Shown: piece after piece, positions 37,001 through 50,200 of the stretch
Layout of the letters: every line of letters starts with the position of its first letter
Position numbering within the stretch: the first letter of the stretch is position 1
DNA from: Bugulina stolonifera
Taxonomy: Eukaryota; Bryozoa; Gymnolaemata; Cheilostomatida; Bugulidae
DNA: 64,000 nt
Direction of reading: 5' to 3'
Assembly: GCA_935421135.1 (NCBI GenBank)
Contig: OW285193.1
Location: 12,076,099-12,140,098, forward strand
Translations under genes and position numbers: made by a program
The notes under the pieces: model-generated
The model's input: only the letters and a program-made list of their open reading frames with translations
Databases searched by the model: none
What the model was told of the DNA's origin: nothing

Positions 37001-40000
37001 TGTGGTGATCTCCCGGAGTTACTAAATGTATTTCACAGAAGGACCTTGTCATATCCACCTTTTTATAAACGCTCTCTTCAGCCACAAACATAGTACTGAC
37101 ACTTTAGTGGAGAGAATAGAAATAAGTACATATATACATGTAGGCCTATGTTAAAACTGTGAAAAGTACGCATGTACTCACTCAAAGACATTAGCTTTTG
37201 GATCACTTGCTGCTACTCGGTTTTTCCAATGAAAAGATGCCAGCTCTCTGTAAAATGCCGTCATGTACAAATGTAGTTGCATTATATCACGAGTATTTTA
37301 CCCAAATCATGGATTAGATATCATATGTCTAATGATATATAATCAGTATTTTTCCCTTGCATCAGTGTTAGAAGTAAGGGTACACATAGGTATACAGAGC
37401 GTATGCACCTCTAGGTTTAAGTCTATACACTGTAATAGATATGCAGTGTATGGTGTAGTGTACCCACCTCATTTAGTTCCACTTCTAACACTGAAGCTAT
37501 AGCCAATGCCTATTAGGGCTAACATGATAAGCTATATTGTACAACAGTTCAGCTAGAACATAGTAGCATGAGACCTACAACCTCAAGGAGATGACTTGTG
37601 GTGGGACGTATTAGACATACCTGGATGTTGTGGGGGCAGTCTTAGGTCTCTTTAACATCTTTGGTGAGCCGTACGCTGGTGGTGTGGGTGACTCTATTCT
37701 TTCTTTTTCACTATAAAGAACAGGTGTTATTATTTCATTACCTGATTTCCAACACTCTAGTCAATGCCAATACAAATTGTAATGTAATGCCACTATTTAT
37801 TGTAATTTGTTGTCAGATAACTGTAAAATATCATCTAATTTATATGTAGTAATGCATATTGCAATACGACCGCTACATGCAAACACGTCTTATTATATTG
37901 GTATGTACAATGTACATAGTTCTGGAGTCTCACTTAGATGGCAGACTATGCGGTAAAAAGTGTGTCTGCCTTTTTGTTTCACCAGAAAGTTTATATTATG
38001 TTTTAGAATGCTCGCAGCTGCAGCACCTAATTTTCACCAATGTCTATACTAGTAAAAAGAATTGGCACCTGCATAACCCCTTGTAGTTTATGTAGCTCTT
38101 AATTGAATTGTTAAAGAGTTGGTGCAATTTTGCTGCCATTGACTTGGGTGAAAAGTATGCAGTATTCTAAACATTCTCAATATGCTAGAATAGAAGATAA
38201 AGATGGCCATTTTTGAACAAGATGATCCACTGTCTGTTGTATAAACTCCTAGGTTATATCACTGTCGAATTTAGGGCTGTTATTATACTGGTAACGAGTT
38301 GCTAATACCATTAATGTTAGCTGCTATAGGAGGACAAAGTAAAATATCAATATTTTCATAGTGACAATATTCCCACTTCTCCTATTCTAACATTGTATTA
38401 GTATAATAGAATTACTTCTACCAAGTAAGCAGCGTCCCAGGGGATCCGCACAGGAAATTAGTTGGTGACAGAATATACACAAGAAGATTACATAATGGTA
38501 ACAGAAATTATAAGTACTGAGAATGTGTACTAAATCATTTATTAGACCAGCTGCCTTTGGGCTGCTTTTCAGTTGATTAGATTTTTGACAATCTGCTGTA
38601 TTGACATAATCCAATATATTATACCCAAAGCAAAGCGTTAACAATTCCAATATAACCAGGTGTGTAATTTTGGACATATAATGTGCAGGATGAAAGTAAT
38701 GTTCAGTAATACTGTAGAATCTTAGAGTGGCATCAGCTGTAGTAAATGCAATGTTTTTATATTGGCCTATACATTGTACATGTACAGTTATACAAACTTC
38801 ATTCCCAGCAGAGAGTAATGGTGACACATTTGCTCTCTTGATTTCTCATGCTTTATGGGTCTGAAGTGAATATAAGTGTATTACATTGTAGGATTCCTAG
38901 TTGTGACTATTTGTAGCCCATTTGCTGATGATGGACAGCTTTAATCCCTACCTGTTTTCAGTGGCTAAATTCTGTTCCTTCAGCAAGTTTCTTTTCTTCT
39001 GTGTGGCAAAGTTGACTGTGTTTAGTTTCTCCATCAGCCACACCTGACAGTCATTCTCCCACAGAAACTTCATTCCTGGTGTCTGACCGTATCTGTTCTT
39101 GGCCGATTTGCAAACCCTAAGCACAATCATAAATGGCATTTAAATACTTTCGGATTTCATAGTTACATAAATATTGCATCTGTGCAACGGTTGAGGTACA
39201 TTGGTTTAGCCCTCAGTTAATAGTTGAAGGTATGTGATATTTACAATGGTACTGCTAGACTGTGCATGTTTTAATAAGAGTTTAACTGGCACAGTATTTG
39301 AGAGTTGAGACGGAGGGAGTAGAAGTAGGAGTTCAATCTATATACAATGTAATTATAATGATATTCTCATGTCTCCTTCACTCCTTGTATAATAATATAA
39401 GGAAAGCATAATGTCTATATTGATGCCTGCATATGGATATGTAGCAGGATTATATCCCCTTATACCTTGTTTCAAAGTGGTTTCCATATCTGTGGTTGGT
39501 GACGTACTTCTTAGGCTTACATTCAGCCCACTGAGCTGGAGGAAGAGTTGTCTCATAATGAATCTCTGTAGAGAAAACCGAGTTATTATGCAATACAAGA
39601 TGGCAGCTCTATATTTAGACATATTAAGATGATAGTAAGTACCCAAATATGTGAAACAGGTGGGATTAAATTAAATTTATAAAACATGAATATTTGTTCC
39701 CGAATTGATACTACATGCCAATGACCTCCAAAACTTATACATGTATAATATTATCTATGCGTATTTGATATAGTCCAAGAGTTTGGAATGAGTTGTGATC
39801 ACTCACCTACATGACCACGTGACCTGCTAGTTCCTGCCGATGATGCTCTGTTACTCCTTTTCAGCAGCTTCCTGTTACCCCAAGGTTTGGATCGGTTTTC
39901 CCTATTGGCTGATCTCACTCTCATCAGTGCGACTGATTCCTGTCAATTCAGCATGGAATGTTACCTGATAGTAATGACAGTTTGTAACTTGCAACTGATT

Positions 40001-43000
40001 GCGGTAGTAGACAGTAAAGAAAATTTTGGGTAAGTTTCTGTCGATTAAATTTAAATATGAAGAGACAACCGTAAACTGCTGCAAGGTATTATGGTATAGA
40101 TAGAACTATAGGATGTAGGCTTCGGGCTTACCAAGTCTTCCTGATTCCGCAGGAGACTCCCTGATTTTCAACTCAAATTTTGGTACCCCACCCCACCCAA
40201 AATGAACACCCCCCACCCAAATACTGAATCCCCCTGATTTTCATCAGTCGAACTTGGCAAGCCTGTGGCTTATACAACAGTGATGGTACATTTTGATATT
40301 CACTACAGTTTATGTAATGTACAATGTATGTATTTTCTTTGCTTATGATAAATGGTGAAAGATAAAATCCAATTTCTGTAAAAGCATGAAGTGAGAGATA
40401 AGCATGTAAATTATGTTTATAATGAATTTACTGTGTTATGCTCGAGCTAAGCTCCACCCAATAATTATGTGTATTATAGTTCAGGCTATTCAGTAAATCG
40501 GTAGGCAAGTATACTAAAATGAACATACACTGTTGCTCTCCTCAGAGCTATCTGGTAGAGGAGAGACAGACTCTTGTCTCTGGGAGGTAAACTCTTCTTT
40601 AGTTTTCATCATGGAGGCAGTTTGATAGAATCCTTTCTCCTTGGACGTCCAACGGCTGTCCACTCTTGCTGTTACACTCTTCATGTAAGCCTTCCATTGA
40701 GAGAGATGTTTAGGTTCTAAAAACCGTAGCGTTAAAAATCGCAATAATCTAGCAGGAATAAACCATCAGTCCCTGTGACCTGAGCAGCAGACTTGTATGT
40801 AAATGATAGCATCAGGCAGACTGTTAATAAGTATTCACCACCTTCACAGAACACATCAACTATATCAAAATGAAATGAGTTATGTACATGTTCCTCACAT
40901 AACATTACAGTTTTACTGCCTACCATAAGTGATTCGGTTGTGCTTTCCTTTTCCAGTTTTGTTGGCAACCAGCTTGCTGTTGCTAACAGCTGTAGCTAGA
41001 CCATTTCTACCCTCAGCGATGCTGCTGCTAGATTCTTTTGGATTGATTTCTTTTTCTGTTGGTTCGTGACATTTTGTATCTGGGCCTAAAAACATTTGCT
41101 GTAATGTTACCAATGATCTTGTGTATAGATATACACAGAAGCATACATGCATGTAATGTGTGTGAATAATACACAGAACACAGCAGCTGTTAATGACGAT
41201 ATCATTACTCTATAATTACAGTGAAAACATTTATTTTAAGTATAAATATGTAAATTATTACTATTTATACAAGTTGGGAATTACAGTAAGTTTCAGACTA
41301 GGGATTGTTATTAAATTCAAGGTCAGAAGATTCTCATCCCTGGAGAGCAGTTTAATCCATACAGTAGGGTGTCCTCGTACTTATAAGATAGCAGGTAGGC
41401 TAATGATTGTTATTGCTAATTTATAACTTAGTACGGGAGCCAAGGCACCGTTCCTGCTCATTGAATGTACTATATATACATTAATAGATAGAATCTAGGT
41501 CTTTGCCGAATTTTAAACTGCAATAACTTTTTTACATCAATGACATGCAGCATTGTTAGCTTGATTTATGTACAGTAAATTCAAGATTGTGTATAACTGG
41601 TATCATCAAAGGATATACAGTGTACAACTGTATGTACAGTGTATACTGTATAACAATGAATGACTGAAAAAACCTAATTTGTCTTACATAACCACTGAAA
41701 CAGCTTAATAACAAATACTAGAAGAATCTGAGTTGTAAATTACTGCAAACTCCATCTACATACTTCTAAGTTTACAATGTTTGATAATATTATAAAGCTG
41801 CACTTGTGTGAAAGATGTTAAATTTGGATTCTATGTTATTTTCTTGATTCCTGCGTTGCAAGTTGGTTAATAATTTTTTTAAATGGTCATTTGACTGTGA
41901 TACACAATAATAATATAGGCTATGCACATGCATATTGCACATACATGTATACATGTACGTGACCTGTCGTACACGTACATACATTATTCAGGACTATGTA
42001 CATGTAGGCTTTTATGTAAGATGCATATGACTTGTGTATATCAGACTCATGCTATGGATTTCTAGGAGATTAAATAGATGCATTAGAGAATATTAACCAC
42101 TAAATATTGCATACAGTCATGTAAACTCATACACAAGCTGTGTAGGCTAGAACAGCCTACATTTAGTGTGGAATACATCAGAAATGTCATCTCATTTTAG
42201 AGCCACAGCAGATAATAAAATAGCAGACAGTGTTTACATGACTGTATTGTATGTTCTAAAGTATTACAAGTAATAATTACAAAATACCCTAAGACATATT
42301 TTTTGCTTCCTGCTTTCGTTTTTATAGCGAAATGGTTCTGCTGGTTATATGGAATGGTCAGGCCAGCATGTAATCAATATTTGTGTGCAGGACTTAGCAA
42401 GTCTCTCTTATTTCACAGGAGGCTGCCTGATTTTCAACTCAAACTTTGGTACCCCATCCCTACCCAAAATGGACACCCCCCCCCCCCAAATGCTGAATCT
42501 CACTGATTTCCACCATGGAACAAGGCAAGCCTGTGTGTGCCTGAGAGCTACAATTACATGTACATTGTATTCATTAATGTTACTGTCATACTCACCAACA
42601 TTCTCAGTAGCGAGGGAAGATGGATGCTGAATGTTCTTAGAGTAGCCTGCGCTTTTCTGCCTTTGGCTTGAGGACCTGCTGGAGGTAGAGTACGATGTGG
42701 ATGGTCTAGAACTATACCCGCTATCATTGTCTGTGGCTGCAAGTATAAACACCTGTTCACATATTGCTGTAGTTAAATATGTGAGAGGCATCTATTATTC
42801 AACTATATACATGTACATGTGACAGGTATATCTAAGCTCAACAAGATTGGTGCATCGGCTTATACATTGTAAGTCATGAAGTAAAATGCAGTAAATGTAG
42901 TAAATTGTACAGGTTGAAAGTTGGCAGGATATGCAAAGTCTCACCTTGGTGTTTGCTGTTAGCTGTTGTTGACTTGGTCCACTTAGTTTGAGTCTGTAAA

Positions 43001-43047
43001 GGTCTAACTTTCCGTTGAAACAGATTATATCCGTACCTAGCCTCCAT
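31041..43047 (-). CDS. IQ motif and von Willebrand A domain protein, 863 residues
   Basis: Twenty exons join in frame: 43047-42945, 42736-42596, 41085-40924, 40716-40529, 39939-39807, 39565-39466, 39116-38952, 37710-37621, 37247-37182, 36890-36776, 36504-36357, 35895-35758, 35253-35126, 34930-34837, 34282-34197, 33919-33785, 33576-33426, 32134-32037, 31642-31528, 31276-31041. The N-terminal 240 residues are Ser/Arg-rich and disordered. A basic conserved block follows (about 245-330, LPPAQWAECKPKKY), then an IQ motif near 400 (IVIQRYARGWLVR) for calmodulin, then an EF-hand-like helical segment (470-516). A vWA domain spans about 522-700, with the metal site DxSxS in VFLLDCSASIG, a later Thr and FTDG. 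The Cys-rich and charged C-terminus is unassigned. The fold is that of vWA adhesion or scaffold proteins, but with no signal peptide, so probably intracellular. VWA3-type proteins are the nearest idea; I cannot confirm. An 8-nt upstream exon at 43227-43220 could add MTTE. Confidence 0.8.
32424..33326. repeat. 22-bp satellite array, about 41 copies
   Basis: The unit ACACATAGCACACAATGTAACT repeats head to tail for about 900 bp with few variants, mainly AGCACAC/AGTACAC/AACACAC and ACACAT/ACATAT. It fills most of the intron between exons 32134-32037 and 33576-33426 of the IQ/vWA gene. Edges decay gradually to about 33375. Confidence 0.95.
35611..35664. repeat. Short fold-back with AGAGAGTAGATAACTT arms
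   Basis: Arms 35611-35626 and 35649-35664 match at 15 of 16 positions around a 22-base loop, in an intron of the IQ/vWA gene. Similar half-motifs (GTAGATAACTCC) recur at several introns in the window. Confidence 0.65.
37363..37493. mobile_element. Small hAT-like MITE, CAGTGTTA family, copy 2
   Basis: It starts CAGTGTTAGAAGTAAGGGTA and ends CCACTTCTAACACTG. End sequences and size match the copy at 14760-14887, including an internal GGGTACAC/GTGTACCC. No clear target duplication is left. It is in an intron of the IQ/vWA gene. Confidence 0.72.
37711..38951. other. Long IQ/vWA intron, nothing recognised
   Basis: Flanking exons 39116-38952 and 37710-37621 join in frame directly. A 146-codon open frame on the minus strand at 38387-38827 lies wholly inside the intron and is not needed by the gene model. 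Confidence 0.6.
40123..40265. mobile_element. MITE of the CAGGCTTGCCAAG family, copy A
   Basis: The ends CGGGCTTACCAAG and CTTGGCAAGCCTG are inverted repeats. The body, with CTGATTTTCAACTCAAATTT and GGTACCCCACCC, matches 42388-42533 closely. It is about 143 bp with no coding capacity. It is in an intron of the IQ/vWA gene. Confidence 0.8.
41086..42595. other. Long intron of the IQ/vWA gene
   Basis: Apart from the MITE at 42388-42533 I see only AT-rich sequence with TACATGTA-like palindromes. Flanking exons join in frame. Confidence 0.6.
42388..42533. mobile_element. MITE of the CAGGCTTGCCAAG family, copy B
   Basis: It starts CAGGACTTAGCAAG and ends AAGGCAAGCCTG. The body matches copy A at 40123-40265, including CTGATTTTCAACTCAAACTT, and carries a C13 run. 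Its 3' border abuts TGTGTG, similar to the left flank. Confidence 0.78.
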
Positions 43048-44294
43048 TTCACTTAAAGTTTAACATAGGTCTAGTGTGAAAGTGAGATATCTCTATAAAC
43101 AAACGAAACTCAAATATATTGAGTTGTACCTGTAAGAAATAGTCTCAAAGCAGAAAAGTAAATAACAACTAAATATCTAGACAAATAAGACATGCAGTAG
43201 TAATAGATATTCAACTTACGTTGTCATCTTAGTTTGTTGACTCAGATGCTGCCTGGTTGAGACAGTATAAGACAGCGCCAAATTGAAAGTAGAGTTTGTT
43301 GTGATGTAAACATTAGTGTGGTTTGATCCCAGCGTGTATCATATTTCCAATATCTTTGATACATTAAATATTGATGACAGCTCTTCTCTTTATATAATGC
43401 ACAAGAACAAACAATACAACCAATGAAACGACATTAATACAATGATCAAAGTGAAAAGGACATCGTATTGATTTCTCACAATAATAGTTGAAAGCTCAAG
43501 AGATATTCTATCTATTAATTATAGAATAATTAATACGACTGCTGCTGCAGCATGGCAGTGTTCATATCCAAAGCACATTTGTGTTCATTTGGATAACAAA
43601 AGATAAAATGTTATCTTTTGTTAATAATCAAAAATGGCAAGGTTCAACAGAGTGAATTAGGGTGCACTGATTGGGTCCTGCCAACCTGGGAGAGAGCAAT
43701 ATTTCAAGCAATGTGTTGCCATAACATTCTATGAGCCCAAGCCCTAAAAACTGTTGAATAAAGAAGAGTATCATAAATTTAGTGTAAATTCACACATATT
43801 ACTGTATATGTACCAGCCATTTCACTAACATGTGTGCTCTACCAGTGCTTTGTGGCAAAGACTTTATACCTGTTTATGCTATGCGATGTTTTTCAGAAGA
43901 TTTAAAAGCAATAATGAACTATAGCTATTTGATGGGAATACCTAGCTACTGGGATATGCAGCAATAAAACATCATATTAAATAGTTAATCATTTATTTTA
44001 GTATTTACATACTGGATAATACTCAAATAAAGATAATAATATAAGTGTAGAGAATATAAATATCACAGAATGTTTTGGACAATAACATACAAATACGAAG
44101 TGCTCTCCTGTCCATAAACATAATGAAAGAGGAACACAGGCTATTTAATATCAAACCCAATACAAGTAACTTCTCTGTCCTTTCTGAGATCATAGCCAGA
44201 TAAACACAAGGTGTAATAAGCAGCACTTGGATACAGGAAAGGCTTAATCTGCAGCAAACTGACACAGAGAAGATGTATCCAGTATCTACAGAGT
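43048..44294. other. Intergenic stretch between AK9 and the IQ/vWA gene
   Basis: It holds the 5' region of the IQ/vWA gene (a possible first exon at 43220-43227 with a GTAAGT donor) and the 3' end of AK9, with an AATAAA on the minus strand near 43993-43998. A perfect 13-bp hairpin (TAACAAAAGATAA) lies at 43594-43606 and 43611-43623. No further gene is seen. Confidence 0.6.
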
Positions 44295-47200
44295 TCAGGA
44301 AGCTGTGTGAGTTTTAAGTTGAAGGAATTCATTTAGCTTGTGGTTAAAGTCAATAGGCCTAGCCTCAGGCTCTCTGTACCTAACGGTCATATTATCTCCT
44401 AGGTAGCGAATGAGGCTACACATCTCCTCAAATTTCTCTAACTTTTTCTTATACTTCTTTCTCACATAATCAGAACTCTTTGGGTTGAATGCTAAAAAGA
44501 AATATTGCCGTTCTTTTAATTAATAGTTCTCCATTTTTAACAAGGAATATTGCTATTTTACCAAAAATCAAAGGCGCCATAGATTGACATGAAACCATTT
44601 CCTCAATATTTATTCAAATAAAATATTCTGTTGTACATTCCAGGTAACATGTGTTCTAGATTTCGAGTTGCCCACTATTGAGAACAACTTGTATCAAGAA
44701 TAGATAACTCCAAAAGCGACTCACCTTTTAGATGATAAGCTATATAGATGAGGGCTGACTGGGTGGTGGTGAGGAATGGGTACTTGGGTTTGAAACATCC
44801 ACACTTTGTCATTGCCTTGGTTACAGCCAGTGACACTGTCTGTTCCATGTATCCTAACATTGGTAACCCTGTCACCTTGAGTGGCTCCTTACGTGGTGGC
44901 AATTTATGTGGTAAAGTCAAGTTCCAATATTTCTCTGGAAGCCTACAAAGTAAAATAGAACTTCAATATTTGTGTTATTAAACTAGGTAGAGTGTCATAA
45001 AATATCTAAACTAAAGAGAACTCTTCTTGTTGTGGGAATTACTACGATCATAAGAACTATGAACTAGGCTTAATATGAGGAATTGCCTCCTCGGTATCCA
45101 AGAACAAACAGGCATCTCTTATTACTGCAACCGCTGATCAGTTGCTCTAAGATCAGAGTACCTGGAGTGCATGTACATGTAAGTACACCATGTATACTCT
45201 AAACCTACAAATAAGCGTACCTCAGGAACTTGAGTAGCTTCTCTTCAGATTCGAATGCATAGAGTTTATTCTTATAGAGAGCACATCCAATATCCATGTC
45301 TCCAGGTATGATGGCTTCATACCTGCACAAGTTATTCATTTATTAATATGTGAACATTAACACGCACACTGACACTTGTATAGACACTGCTAAACTAGAA
45401 TAAAAATGTAATATAGTTAATTTATTGAATTAAAAAACATATATTCAGTAACACCAATCAATGTAGTACCACACAGTGTAGATATAAACTTTCAACTAGG
45501 AACTTTTTCCGTGTTCAATAACAAAGAGACGATGATTGGTCCTGCATAAATACCACTTCACTTGATTAGATGTGAAGTTGTGTCATGATGTGGTGTTCAG
45601 TGGATAATTGAGCTTACCTGAGTTTACCATCCAGGAATGTGACAGGGCAGTATCCTTTAATCTCCAAAGGCATGGGAAACATAGCCTTAGCTTCTTCAGC
45701 TGTAATACGCTTTGGTAATAACTCGGGTGCTGGTAGCCGTCTCGGAGCATGAGGTGGTACATATTTTTCAGGCCCAGCTAAGAACATATCTCTTTCCTTC
45801 TCGCCAGCACACTTGTAGTAATGACCTAGAGGAAGAGTATACATTAGTTACTGCCAAATTCCAGCAACCGGTTTCTAGTATTAGAAACTCTTTATTATTG
45901 TGACAAACATCACCAGGAACTGTAGTACATGAATATCATTTATAAAAAATCGCAATGCTATATTTTACTGACCTTACATAATGCGATTATACTAGCTTTA
46001 TGAATAAACATGCTAATACCACTGAACACCCAACATTTCTTACAGGAGAAGACAACTTTACAATTAGAAACATATTTATAAGCAATTATGTATTAATTAT
46101 ATTTTGTCAAAGTCTCAGATATAAATACAGCAGAGTTGACCATCTACTATAACACTACTATTTATGTTATAATACTGCTCACGATCTCTAGTTTACAGCA
46201 CATGCATATACAAAATAGAGTATAATCAAGCACTGACCTCTAAACTCTACAGCGTAAAGGAGAGAATCTGATACTCCACAGTTGACTAGCTCACCATCAG
46301 CTAGTTTGACTGGACAGTAGTGACTGAAGTCTCCCAAACGTGCCTTAAACTCACTAGGTGTGATACAGAGGTCATAGACGCTAGCGGCCTTGCCGTCTGC
46401 TATCCTCTCCAAATATGTCTGCAACCCAGATATGTACAATGCATATGGTATGTACACGTTTAATACATATTGTACTGTAGGATAACATGATAACACAGCA
46501 CCATGATAATAATGATCTGTTAGTGATGCACGTAATTTCACAAAAGCATATCATGAGCTGCATTGCAACTGTTAGCTGTATAGTTCGGATATGAGCTAGG
46601 TGTTACCTGTATGGTTCGAACACTATTTTTGGCCAGCTCAACCGTCTCATTCCAGACCCACCACTTGCTCTTCTCTACCTTGATGACATCATAGTTCATG
46701 TGCTCATTGGTGTACCATTTTCTCACCTCATCAATGTGTTTGTTGAAAGTGTTTACTTTCACGGTGATAATTTGTGCCGAGTCATGTTTTGGGTACGCCC
46801 TACAGTGTGCAGATACAATACCATAACCTACTACACCGAGTCATTATTTCATATATTATTTGGAAATATAACCCTGAGATAAAATTAGTGCCCAAGATTA
46901 TCTAAAATTATTAAAAATTATGTTTATGATTAATTTACATATTAGCAGACGACACAACGTCATGTTGTACCTACATGTACAGTATAACGATGCATGTTTG
47001 TATTTATACCAATTTTTTTCAATTTACACCATAAATGCAATAATGCTGCCCTTTGAGTACATTACACATAACATTCACACAAGTCATGAAGTACCAAAGC
47101 TACAGTCATACATGAAGTACATGTACTTAGGCTACAGTTATACATGAAGTACATGTACATGTATGGAGTTAGTGGGAGTGAGTGAATAAACTACCTCTGG

Positions 47201-50200
47201 GGGTCGAGACGGTCCTTCGTAGCTCTGACCATAATCTCCATGTTACTACACGTGAGTTCTACCACCCTCACTGGTATTATACTGGCAGCTGTCATCAGCT
47301 CTACCTGCCTCTTGTTCATTGGGAAACCATCCAATATGTAACTGCAGTAAATATACATTGTACATGTGATACACTCGATGTAAATTTATGTGGCTGCGTA
47401 AAATATAAAACACTATAATTATTTTTTACATAGTATATTCTGTTGTTTGCTGCAAATAAATATAACTTTTCACACTACATACTAATGTTTCCCGCTTGTT
47501 TAATTAAATGCAATCATAAAACTATGCGCATACCCCCTGGTAGTGCAGTTCATATCCATAAGTGCGACTTGTAAGGCTGCAATAGCGAGGTCATCAGAAA
47601 CTGTTTCACCCACTTGGAGAACCTCTTGAAGCCGATTGGCTAGATTTGTCTTTGGTTGATTGGTTAGTACAAGTCTCATTGCATCGCCAAGAGAAACCCT
47701 TACGACACCGTACTCGGCCTCAAACCTCTGAGCCACTGAAATGCAAAGCAGGTCACATCATATAAACTATGACTGTGAGTGTTCCATTCATTGAATAACT
47801 CAGCTAGATACATGTAAATTCATCATAGGCATACTTTCAGCCAGTCGACTCATTTTACTAGATATGCTCTTGGATCAATGCTGGCTGCATAAACCGGTAT
47901 GACGTGCAATATTGCAAACACATGGATATAGTTTGCGGTAAACTAAACAAGTCCAAGAACCAAAGAAACAAGATGCATATGAATTGTCATCTACACGGAT
48001 GTTTTCAACGTTCTGTCCTATAAGGTTTGTACTTATTTGCACGAGTAGATGTACGTTTTAGTTCATACTTACATGTTGTTTTTCCAGATTTAGGTGGACC
48101 AACAATAGCCATTCTGATTGGTACGACTGGTTTAGGTGTCGGTTGCTTTAGATAATGTATAGGATTCTGTATAAAGATGTCTCTGTTTTGGGAGGTAGAT
48201 AAGTAGTATATGTAACCTCTGTATATAGCCGGGAATGTTGGGTATCCGGGCCCATACATCGGCTGTATGCATTCTCCATCCAGTAGCTACAAGAGAAACA
48301 AGCAAACGATGAGTCTACATCAAGTTGCTATCATTCCGATTTCATGTACTAAGAGCTTATACAGTTTGTAAGCTTGTATACAATAATTCACCTAATTACA
48401 GTAGCAACTGTATTCAGAAGTCGAAGGTAATAAAGTGATAGGAGAACCTGAATCTTAAGGTTTGTCCTTTAACTTATACACTAACCATTCCCAACTGATC
48501 AATGCTACACACATGTATGTCGTATATATGGGAATGAATATGCCGTACCTGTACAGGGCACCATCTACCAAATCGGCTAGGCTGTTTATAACCAACTGTA
48601 ATCATTCTATCTGCAAGCCTCTCATTAATCGGATAAACTCGCTCAAACATGCTCTCCCTGTACTCTGTGTGTGGCTTGAGTGCCTTGGATAGCTGGTATC
48701 TTATAATATGGGGCTTCCTACCACCCTCCACCTCTATGTGTGGTATTAGAACCTCCTCTAAGGTTTCCGTTACAGATGAGAGTCTGTTGGTATCATTATC
48801 GTATAACTCAGCTAAGTCGTTACTGAGTCTGTCTCTTGCATCTTCTTCCGTTTCCTCCTCATCATCGTCTTCCTCTTCCTCTGCCTGATTGGATCAGCAA
48901 ATTTAGGTCAGTTCAACTTTAACCCCACCAATCACAATCGTTATGAACAAGTATATGCTATTGATATTGATATGCTATTGATGTGATATTGATTGAATGA
49001 ATAACACTAATTGAAATGTTATGATAGTCAATGTACATAGAGACAATTCAGTGTTCGTGTAGAATAATAAATTGAGTGAATTGCCTAAAAATACAAAAAT
49101 TTGTGATCATGGCAGAAGTTGGAAATGATACGAGTATGCACATGTATACTTAGCATTGAACAACAACATTGCATAAGCTTTTTAGTTGCAACAGAACAAT
49201 TAAAATCCAATTCAGACGTACTTCAAACTCTTCCGCAAGAACAGCTTCAATGTCCTCTTCTTCCTCCTCCTCTTCTTCCTCTGCTTCTTCTTCAGCCTAA
49301 ACAAAATATCAATGCCAGAATATTCAAGGGAGATTATGACCAAATATGTACACTGCCACTAAAACAGTCATGTGGAAGAACTGATAAAAAGAATGAAACA
49401 TCAGTTGCAGTTGGAAGCATCAAATTATTGCAATAATTAGGAGTTATCTACCTCTTCATCCTCATCCATTTCTGCTCGAGCAGCTTCTTTTTCAGCTCTG
49501 CGTTCTTCGGCTTTTTTCTCTCTTTCTTTCACAAGTTCCCGCCTCCTTTTTTCAATATCCTTTTCTCGGAGCTTCCTTGCCTTGTCCTTCTGCCTCTGCT
49601 TACGGGCAAGTTTTCTGAAAGTTGAAAAATTAACTTCTGCAATTATTTACTACAGCAAGTCTTCAACACCCATAATACCACAATTATGACATGTATATAC
49701 AATAAGACCAGCACCTAACTTATTGTACTAGACTATTTATGAGACTTTACCTATCTCTCTTAGCTTTCCATTGGTCCATTTTAGGTGGCAGTAATCGACC
49801 AATGATGTCACTGTCTTCTGAGTTGATAGTGAGGGCTGTGTCAGGATAGTAACCACTCTCTGCCATCCACCTCACCTCATCTGGCGTTCTGGGGAAACCC
49901 TCAAGTATAAACCCAGTACTTCTGCAAATAGGTAAACCGGAAGATTTATATTATAAAGAACTTACACATAGGAAGAAGCTAGACTTCAAGATGAATGGTA
50001 TGATATAGCGTCCATTTGCCCGTAGTTAATTGTAAAAAGTAAATATTCTCAATGTTATGGCTGCTAAAAAGGTATATCAAGCGTTAATTCCACAGAATAA
50101 CTGCAGTGAGCTAAATAAATGAAATGAAGATCGTCTCATTTTTACATCAAGAAAACCCACCACCAAGTACCTGTAGACACATTGTAGCTTCTTATTAATA

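Noticed and set aside
38387..38827. 146-codon open frame on the minus strand
   Set aside because: It lies inside an IQ/vWA intron whose flanking exons already join in phase, and the composition is not protein-like.
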